Assembly (NCBI GenBank): GCA_945861415.1
Contig: CAMAUV010000019.1
Span: 1-64,000 of the forward strand
Direction of reading: 5' to 3'
Length of the DNA stretch: 64,000 nucleotides
From: Akkermansia muciniphila
Lineage (GTDB): Bacteria; Verrucomicrobiota; Verrucomicrobiia; Verrucomicrobiales; V1-33
Part shown: one piece after another, positions 1 through 7,400 of the stretch
Layout of the letters: each line of letters begins with the position of its first letter
How positions within the stretch are numbered: position 1 is the first letter of the stretch
Made by a program: the position numbers and the translations under genes
The notes under the pieces: model-generated
The model's database searches: none
What the model saw: the letters and a program-made list of their open reading frames with translations, nothing else
What the model was told of the DNA's origin: nothing

Positions 1-1260
1 CTCCGGCACCAGCGAGGCGATCTCGCCGTTGGACAGGGCGGTGTTGTAAAGGCGGAAATCGTCCATCTGCCCTTCGAAGCCTTCGACGTTGTTGTGCCGT
101 GTGCCGATATTCATGAAGCCCGAGCCCGGCAGGCCGCCGGGAACGCCGAAACCGGAGCGGCTGCCGCCGCCCTCTTGCGACGCGGCGGCGGGGCGGGCAG
201 CGCTGCCTGCGGCCGTTTCCGCGGCCCGTTGTTGTGCCCAGATCTCGCGCAGCAGTTCCTCAATGCGCGCGTGCAGCCGCAGGGGATTGAGGACGCTGTG
301 CCGCGCCAGCATGGCGATGCGGCCTTTGCCGGTGACGTGTTTATCCTCCAGCAGGCGACGCATCGGGGCCAGCGCAGGCTCGTCGAGCCGGTCTTCTCCC
401 AGCAGCTCGCGCACATGCGTGCGGTTCTTCTGCTCCACATGCGCGTTGTCGTTTTTCCGATAGGGACGGGAGCGGGTGACTTCGATGGCGGGGGTGCGTT
501 CCTGCCAGTAGCGCAGCAGGTGGTGATTCAAAAACTCACTGCCGTTGTCGCTATCAGCTCCGCGCACGGGGAAGGGCAGTTGCTTTTCCATGCGGGCAAT
601 GGCGGCGCAGGTGGCGGCGGCGCCTTTGTTCCAGGCGGGCTGCTGTCCGGACCAGCCGCTTTTGATGTCGGTCATGACCACGGTCCACCAAAAGCTGCCT
701 CTCATGCTGCCGCCGCAGTGCGCGACGCTGTCAATTTCAAACCATCCGGGGCCGCTGACTTCCCACGGCCCGGTGCGCAGCGGCACCTGCGCGCGGAGCA
801 CGGCCCCGTCGCTCTCCCGGGCGCGCCGCCGCGGGCTCGCCGCGCGGTGCGGGGCCAGCAGCCGGTCGAGCTGCGCAGGGCTGATGGTTTTGAGCTGACG
901 GCGCTGCGTGGCGCTGAGCGCTCCGTGTTCGGCTTCCCAGGCGGGCAGCCATTCGCGCAAGACGCCGCGCAGTCTGCGTCCGCACGGCTGTTCGCTGGCC
1001 AGCCAGATGGCTTTAATCACGGGCAGCACGGCCTCATATCGCGCGGGGCGGCCGCGGCGGCTCTGCTCCGTATCGCCTTCGCCGGCGATGGGACGCTGCC
1101 CGCCGAGCACTTTGATGAGGTGCTTTCGCTCCAGTCCGGTCACTTCCGCGCATTCGTTGAGGAGGACACTGCGTGCCTGCTTCCCGGTCCGCCGCTGGTA
1201 GCGGACTCGCTGGACTCTCAGATATTCGGGGATCGTGTTTTGACTCATCGTGGTGCTCAT
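1..1260 (-). CDS. DDE (rve-type) transposase fused in frame to a LamG-domain tail (3' end outside window)
   Basis: Reading from ATG at 1260 (or 1251), the frame stays open to the window edge, at least 420 codons. The first ~350 residues are an integrase-type transposase: an HTH-like N-terminus (TGLERKHLIKVLGG), then the catalytic triad D in PGWFEIDSVAH, D in GADSDNGSEFLNHH and E in NDNAHVEQKNRTHVRE. After a low-complexity Gly/Ser/Ala stretch (about 240-155) the same frame encodes a LamG (concanavalin-like) segment, with GSGFMNIGTRHNNVEGF and MDDFRLYNTALSNGEI. This segment closely matches the third LamG domain of the plus-strand gene at 1459-4287. No stop codon separates the two parts. The LamG part lacks its N-terminal strands, so the fusion probably arose when a transposon inserted in or next to a LamG gene and lost its outer end. 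It could be a coincidental readthrough product rather than a functional protein. The IS family is uncertain (IS481/ISNCY-like). Confidence 0.75.
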   Translation of the reverse strand, partial: MSTTMSQNTIPEYLRVQRVRYQRRTGKQARSVLLNECAEVTGLERKHLIKVLGGQRPIAGEGDTEQSRRGRPARYEAVLPVIKAIWLASEQPCGRRLRGVLREWLPAWEAEHGALSATQRRQLKTISPAQLDRLLAPHRAASPRRRARESDGAVLRAQVPLRTGPWEVSGPGWFEIDSVAHCGGSMRGSFWWTVVMTDIKSGWSGQQPAWNKGAAATCAAIARMEKQLPFPVRGADSDNGSEFLNHHLLRYWQERTPAIEVTRSRPYRKNDNAHVEQKNRTHVRELLGEDRLDEPALAPMRRLLEDKHVTGKGRIAMLARHSVLNPLRLHARIEELLREIWAQQRAAETAAGSAARPAAASQEGGGSRSGFGVPGGLPGSGFMNIGTRHNNVEGFEGQMDDFRLYNTALSNGEIASLVPE

Positions 1261-1276
1261 GGCCCACGGTGTCACG

Positions 1277-1347
1277 ATTTATGAGGCAACCACCCCCGGC
1301 GGGTTCTTCCCCGCTCGCGGCGCTCGGTGTCTTTTATTTTGAGGCAA
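1277..1347. repeat. Paired direct repeats upstream of the transposase, candidate IS end
   Basis: TTATGAGGCAA at 1279-1289 and TTTTGAGGCAA at 1337-1347 differ at one position and lie 58 bp apart, just upstream of the transposase start. Repeated short motifs at one end are typical of transposase-binding ends. I find no copy in the first 200 bases, which agrees with loss of the opposite IS end. The exact IS boundary and any target-site duplication cannot be set from this window. Confidence 0.35.
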
Positions 1348-1458
1348 TGCGCCCCGACTTCTGCGGGCTCAGATTTTTCTTTACGAAAGCTCAGCGGGTC
1401 GATATTAACTCGAAATTCACGCATCAGCGTGAGACAACACCAACCAGAACACTGCAAC

Positions 1459-4287
1459 ATGAATTACGCAAACCACCCCGTCGCAGCCAGCCATCCGCCT
1501 CTGAAAAGACGCCGCGAAAGAAATGTCAGGAAACTGTCTGCCGGCAGGTCGCTGCTGGCCGTTGGCTTACTCGCAGGCGCAGCGGCGCCCGGGGACGCTG
1601 GGGCTGCGCCCTATCAGACTGCGGTCCAGAGTCTGACTCCGACCTACTATTATCAGTTGAACGAAACGTCCACTGCCGCCGGCGCCATCGACAGCACGGG
1701 CACTGCCACCGGGCCCAGTTCCTACAACGGAGACTACGTCAATGGCCCGCCCATGGTTGGAGGTCCGGGGCCGCTGGAAGTTTTCGGCGGCATTCAGGTG
1801 CCGGGGGTCGGCGGGGTGGCGAACAAGGCCCATTACAGCAACAACGCGGGGCATATCATTGTCGGTCCGGGCACTGCCTACGGTGCCAATGCGATTACGG
1901 TCGCTCTGTTCCTCAAAGCAGGTCCGGCCGAGGGCGGCGACCGGATTTTCACGAACAATCTCGCAGACCCGACCACGAGTTTCCAGATCGTCACGGCGAA
2001 TGACGGACTGGTGGTGGCCGTTGACCCCGGCACCACCGGACTCAATGCCGAGCGGACGCTGTTCATGGAAGACAACAGCGGGCCAGACCGCCGTCTGATT
2101 GATGCCAGCAACGGATGGTTCCATGTCGTCGCCTCCACCTCCGGCGCGACCGGGCCGGACCGCGCCGCCAACATCCGCGTGTGGATCAACGGCATCGACC
2201 GCACCAGCAACCTGCAGCCCAATGTGACCGGCTGGGGCATTGACACGGCCTTTGCCAAGATCGGAGGCCGCAAGGATGATCCCACGCACACGACGACTCA
2301 TTCCGGAGCGCAGGATGAAGTCGCGATCTGGCTCAACCGGGTGCTCACCGATGCAGAAGTCACATCGCTCTGGGCGGCCGCACGGCGGCCCGCCAACCCC
2401 GGGCTGAAAGGGTGGTGGCCATTCGACGGCAGCTACATGGATGTCTCCGCGAATGCCCTGCACGGGACTCCGCAGGGGATGCCGGATTTCGATATGCAGA
2501 TGGCTCCGGGTCTGGTCGGGCAGTCGGTGCTGTTCGATTTCGACACGGAAGGTGTCCGCATTCCCGCCAGCGCTCAGTTGAACGGGGCTGAATTCACGCT
2601 CGGATACTTCATCAACCTTCTCGGCACCTCCCAAAGTGGCCCCTATGAGCGACTGAGTTCCCGGGATGGTTATGGCTTCGAGACGGCAGTAGCCACTTCC
2701 CGTGTGCTCTCCTACTATAGCCCCGGGACCAACTGGGTAGGCACTGGAGTTACCGTGCCATCTTCGGGGTGGGCTCATGTGGCGTGGCGCAATACACCAA
2801 GTGCCATGGAATTGTACCTCGACGGGGCGTTGGCCTTCACGGGGCCGCGGGTTCCGGCCCCCAGCGGTTTCATGCATCTGGGCAGCGCTTTCAACAATGT
2901 CGAGGGATTCGCCGGCCTCATGGACGATGCTTTCCTCTGGGACGGCACGCTCACTCCCGGACGGATCACGGCCATCGCTGCGAGCGGCATCGCGAACGCC
3001 ACTACCGACTCGGATGGCGACGGACTGCCGGATACATGGGAAATTCTCTACGGCCTCGATCCCGCCGACGATGGCAGCGTGAATCCCGTCAATGGCGCCA
3101 CCGGAAGTCCCGACAGCGACGGCCTCACCAACGCCCAGGAATTCACCCTGGAGACGAAGCCGAACGATTCCGACACCGACGATGACGGCCTCAACGACGG
3201 CAATGAAGTCACCCGCGGCACCAATCCGCTGGTGGCGGACACGGATGGCGACGGCCTCACCGACGGGGACGAAGTCACCCGAACGACCAATCCGCTGCTC
3301 CCCGACACCGACGGCGATGGCATCAGCGATGGAGATGAAGTCACCGCCGGCACCAATCCGCTTGATCCCTTGAGCGGCCCGCCCCCGTCCACCTTCCTCG
3401 TGCTCCACCTCAACTGTGAGGGGAACGCGCAGGACAGTTCCACGCGCAACAATCATGGCACGCTGCTCAACGGCCCCGCATTCGTTTCCGGCGAAAGCCC
3501 CGGCGGCGGCCAGGCCCTGTCGCTCGCCAATACGACGCCGGTCAACAACCAGGGGATCACCGTGCCCGGCCACAGTTCGCTCGGGTCCAATGCGTTCACG
3601 CTCACCTACTGGATCAAGCCGGCGACGCTGCAGGAGGGTGCCGGCCTCGAGCGCCTCACCAGCCGATCCTCGGACAGTTTCGAAACAGCAATCGGCAACC
3701 GCGCGGCCGTGGGCGGAGCCCCCGATCTGACTCTCAGCTACTATCAAACCACCGGCTGGCACAACACGGGGAACGCGCTGGCACTGAACGAATGGGCGCA
3801 CGTCGCCTGGCGGAACCGCGGGACAGGAGCGCAGGACATGTCCCTGTTCATCAACGGCCAACTGGTGTTCTCCGGCCCCGGGGTTCCCGCCGCCGGACCC
3901 GGCAGCGGGCTCATGAACATCGGCACGCGGCACAATACGGTGGAGGGTTTCGCGGGCCTCATGGACGATGTGCGCCTCTACCGCGCGCCCCTGAGCAACA
4001 ACGCTATTCTGGACATCTCTATTCCCGTCGGGCAGGCTCCCCTGGATTTTGTCAGCATGGTGCGCGCCCCCGGCGGTGCCTCCGTGACGCTGACCATCCA
4101 GTCCCGGGCCGGCCGGACCTATGCGGTGGACTACTCCACCGCGATGAATCCCATGGGCCAGCCGGGCGGCTGGGTGGAACTGACAGACTCCCTGGCTTCC
4201 GGAGGAGCCCAGACGGTCTATCTGGATACCGTCGCCTCCAACCTCCCGCGCGCCTATTACCGGGCACGCGATGTTACTCCCCCCTGA
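1459..4287 (+). CDS. Secreted triple-LamG protein with calcium-binding (thrombospondin type 3-like) repeats
   Basis: The start is set at ATG 1459 because a basic, hydrophobic, Ala-rich export signal follows (KLSAGRSLLAVGLLAGAAAP) and the upstream extension is non-coding in character. Residues about 50-310 and 315-510 are LamG/concanavalin-like domains. Residues about 515-640 hold DxDxDGxxD calcium-type motifs, including three near-identical 22-residue units. Residues about 645-855 are a third LamG domain, and the C-terminal ~80 residues form a small beta-rich module (GRTYAVDYSTAMN). LamG plus TSP3 architecture is usual for surface or secreted carbohydrate- or matrix-binding proteins of Verrucomicrobiota. 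No catalytic domain is visible. The third LamG domain is the closest relative of the fragment fused to the neighbouring transposase, which suggests local duplication. The natural ligand is unknown. Confidence 0.85.
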   Translation: MNYANHPVAASHPPLKRRRERNVRKLSAGRSLLAVGLLAGAAAPGDAGAAPYQTAVQSLTPTYYYQLNETSTAAGAIDSTGTATGPSSYNGDYVNGPPMVGGPGPLEVFGGIQVPGVGGVANKAHYSNNAGHIIVGPGTAYGANAITVALFLKAGPAEGGDRIFTNNLADPTTSFQIVTANDGLVVAVDPGTTGLNAERTLFMEDNSGPDRRLIDASNGWFHVVASTSGATGPDRAANIRVWINGIDRTSNLQPNVTGWGIDTAFAKIGGRKDDPTHTTTHSGAQDEVAIWLNRVLTDAEVTSLWAAARRPANPGLKGWWPFDGSYMDVSANALHGTPQGMPDFDMQMAPGLVGQSVLFDFDTEGVRIPASAQLNGAEFTLGYFINLLGTSQSGPYERLSSRDGYGFETAVATSRVLSYYSPGTNWVGTGVTVPSSGWAHVAWRNTPSAMELYLDGALAFTGPRVPAPSGFMHLGSAFNNVEGFAGLMDDAFLWDGTLTPGRITAIAASGIANATTDSDGDGLPDTWEILYGLDPADDGSVNPVNGATGSPDSDGLTNAQEFTLETKPNDSDTDDDGLNDGNEVTRGTNPLVADTDGDGLTDGDEVTRTTNPLLPDTDGDGISDGDEVTAGTNPLDPLSGPPPSTFLVLHLNCEGNAQDSSTRNNHGTLLNGPAFVSGESPGGGQALSLANTTPVNNQGITVPGHSSLGSNAFTLTYWIKPATLQEGAGLERLTSRSSDSFETAIGNRAAVGGAPDLTLSYYQTTGWHNTGNALALNEWAHVAWRNRGTGAQDMSLFINGQLVFSGPGVPAAGPGSGLMNIGTRHNTVEGFAGLMDDVRLYRAPLSNNAILDISIPVGQAPLDFVSMVRAPGGASVTLTIQSRAGRTYAVDYSTAMNPMGQPGGWVELTDSLASGGAQTVYLDTVASNLPRAYYRARDVTPP
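3172..3369 (+). repeat. Three tandem 66-bp units encoding DTDxDG calcium-type repeats
   Basis: Units at 3172-3237, 3238-3303 and 3304-3369 each encode 22 residues of the form DTDxDGxxDGxEVTxxTNPL. They sit inside the LamG gene and are in frame. The DNA units are similar but diverged, so they are an old duplication kept at protein level. The aspartate spacing matches thrombospondin type 3 calcium-binding repeats. Confidence 0.85.
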
Positions 4288-4320
4288 TCCGCCACCGTCA
4301 TCCTGCCGCCGAATCACAGG

Positions 4321-4350
4321 AGCCCGGAGCACAAGCTCCGGGCTTCCTAT
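4321..4350 (+). terminator. Hairpin terminator after the triple-LamG gene
   Basis: AGCCCGGAGC at 4321-4330 and GCTCCGGGCT at 4335-4344 form a perfect 10-bp GC-rich stem with a four-base ACAA loop, 34 bases after the LamG stop codon. The following tract is only weakly T-rich (TCCTATT), so Rho-independent function is likely but not certain. It separates the LamG gene from the lamin-tail/CotH gene that starts at 4407. Confidence 0.65.
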
Positions 4351-4406
4351 TCGCAGCGGTCTGAGTTACAACTGCTGCTGTACCCTTTCTCTCCTACTTC
4401 TCCCAA

Positions 4407-7400
4407 ATGATCCCACGCCCGATCCGTTCCGCACTGGTGCTGCTCGCCTGCACTTCTCTTCCGTGCTTCGGCTCCGCCGACTCCGTCGTCGTATTCAACG
4501 AAATCCACTACAACCCCGCGGGCACCTCCGAGGCCGGAGAATACGTCGAACTCTTCAACCAGATGGGCATCAAGGTGGACATCAGCGGCTGGCGCATTGA
4601 CGGCATTGGCTACACCTTCCCGACCGTCCCCGCCACCATCATCGATCCCGGCGCCTATATCATCGTCGCGAAAACTCCGGCCGGCGGCCAGTTCGGACCG
4701 TTCCCTGGCAACATCGGCAATGACGGCCAGCGCCTGCGGCTCATCAACCACAGCGACCGCATGATGGATGAAGTGGACTACGGCGACGACGCCCCCTGGC
4801 CCGCCGGCGCGGACGGCTCCGGCTTCACCCTCGCCAAGCTCCAGCCCTACACGGACAGCGGACGCCGTGAGAACTGGACCGTCAGCGCGCAGGCCAACGG
4901 CACGCCGGGCACCGTGAACTTCCCCGCCGCCGGCGCGCCGCCACCGGTCACGACGGTGAATCTCTTCAACCTCGACAAGGTGTGGCGCTACAATCAGAAC
5001 GGCCCCGCATGGAACGCCTCATGGGCGCAGACCGCACACCTCGTTGGCGGAACCGGCGTGGACCTTTGGGAGCAGGGGGCCGGCGCGATCGGCTACGAAA
5101 CTGCCGCCACTGTGCCCTTCGGTTCCCCTCAGCTCCGCTTCCCTGGCAGCAATTCACCTTACGTGATGACCTACTACTTCGAGACGGAGTTCAACATCAG
5201 CGCAGCGCAGCTCGCCAATCTCGCCACGCTGAAAATCAAACACGCCCTCGACGACGGCGCGGTCATTTACATCAACGGTGTGGAGGCCACGCGAATCAAC
5301 ATGCCCGCCACCGGCGCGGTCATTTCTTCGACTCCCGCGTCCTCCAGCATTGAGGCGGGCACGGCGCTGTCGGCGTATCTCCCTCTGCCCGCCGGCAATC
5401 TGGTCGCCGGCAGCAACCGGCTCTCCGTCGAGGTCCACCAGTTCGCCGTCGGCAACAGCGACATCGTCTGGGGTGCGCAGCTCGACATGGACATCTCCGA
5501 CCCCCTGCCTGGCACCGCCCCGCCCGTCCGGCTCAATGAAATCCCCGCCGCCACCGAAGCGGCATGGTGGGTGGAACTCGTGAACACCAGCGCCGCGGCC
5601 GCCGACCTCGCTGGCCTCGTCATCAATGCCGGCGGCGATGCCGCACGCGAGCATGTCATTGTGTCAGGCACGCTCGCCGGCGGCGGAGTGCTGCTGCTGG
5701 ATCAGGCAACGCTCGGCTTCCGTCCCGCGGATGGTGAAAAAGTCTTCCTCTACTCCGCCGGCAAGTCCGTCCTCATGGATTCACGCCAGCAGACCGGCCG
5801 CCTGCGCGGTCGCGCCGCCGCGCGCTCCGGAGAGTGGGCGTATCCTTCTGCGGCCACGCCGGGAGCGGCCAATGTCTTCGTCTTCAACGACAGCGTGGTC
5901 ATCAGCGAGATCATGTACAATCCGCCGTCGCTGGCCCCGGTGCCGGCCACCCCGCCGACGTTTCAGATCACGCCGCTCATCGCGTTCGGAGACACATGGC
6001 GCTACAATGCCGCGGACGCCAACCTGGCCGCCGGCTGGGCCGCCACGGAACATCCCGTGGGCGGCGGCTGGCTCTCCGGCACAGGCCCCATCGGCGTGGA
6101 GACCGCCGCGCTATCCGTGCCGCTGGTCACCACCATCGCGCCTTACGCTCCGGCCACCGTGGCCTATTACTTTGAGAAGGAGTTCACCATTACCGCCCAG
6201 CAAATCGCCACCGCCACCTCCATCGAGATCACGCACCTGATTGACGACGGCGCCGTCTTCTACCTCAACGGCACCGAGATTCCGTCCAGCCGCTTCAACA
6301 TGGCCGGCGGCGCCTTCACGCCGGAAACCGTCGCCGCTCCCAGCGTCGGCGATGCCGGCCTCAACCCGCTCGTCATTTCCACCGCCGGTCTCGTCGCCGG
6401 CACCAACCGCCTCTCCGTCGAGGTCCACCAGAGCAGCACCAACAGCAGCGACATCGTCTTCGGTCTGAAAATGGACGCCCGCGTGCAGCTCACGCCGGGC
6501 TCGCCCGGGCAGCCACTGCGCAACAGCGACAACCAGTGGCTGGAACTCACCAACCGCAGCGCCGCTCCCGTCGTGCTCACCGGCTGGGACTTTCAGGACG
6601 GCATCAACTTCGCCTTTCCCGCCGGCACCACGCTGGCCGCCGGCGAGCGCGCCTGCGTGGTCCGCGATGCCGCGCTCTTCTCCGCGGCATATCCCGCCGC
6701 GCGCGTGCTCGGCACGTTCACCGGCTCCCTCTCGCGCTCCACCGAGGAGATCGTCCTGCGCGACGCTCTGAAGAATACGGTGGACCAGGTCCGCTACTTT
6801 GACGGTGGCCAGTGGCCGCGCTACGGCGACGGCGGCGGGACCAGCATCGAAATCCGCGACCTCGACGCCGACAACAATGCCGGCAGTTCATGGGCCGCGA
6901 GCGACGAGAGCAGCCGTACCGCATGGAGAACCTACAGCTACCGCGGCACCGCCGCCGCCAGCAATGGCGGGCCGGACGGCACATGGATCGAATTCAACAT
7001 GGGCATGCTGAGCGCGGGCGAATTGTGGATTGACGATCTCAACGTCATCGAACTCCCGAACGGTGCAGCCACGCCGCGGATCACCGACCCGGGATTCAAC
7101 AACGCCACTGCATGGCGACGCATCGGCAACCACCGCTCCAGCCAGGTCATCCCGGAGCCAGGCAATCCCGGCAATAACATCCTCCGCCTCGTCGCGAAAG
7201 GTCCGACCGAGCACATGCACAATCAGATCGAGACCACGCTGAATGCCGCCGTGGTCAACGGACGCGAGTACGAGATCCGCTTCCGTGCCCGCTGGGTTGC
7301 GGGCGCGAACCAGCTCCACACGCGCCTCTATTTCAACCGGCTCGCGCGGGTCAACGTCATTGACCGGGTGGCAAATCCCGGCACGCCCGGGGCCGTGAAT

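Noticed and set aside
1567-4332. A 921-codon open frame antisense to the LamG gene
   Set aside because: It has no domain or signal, and mirrors the codon pattern of the opposite strand. Such long shadow frames are usual in high-GC DNA. The same holds for the 498-codon frame antisense at 8493-9989.
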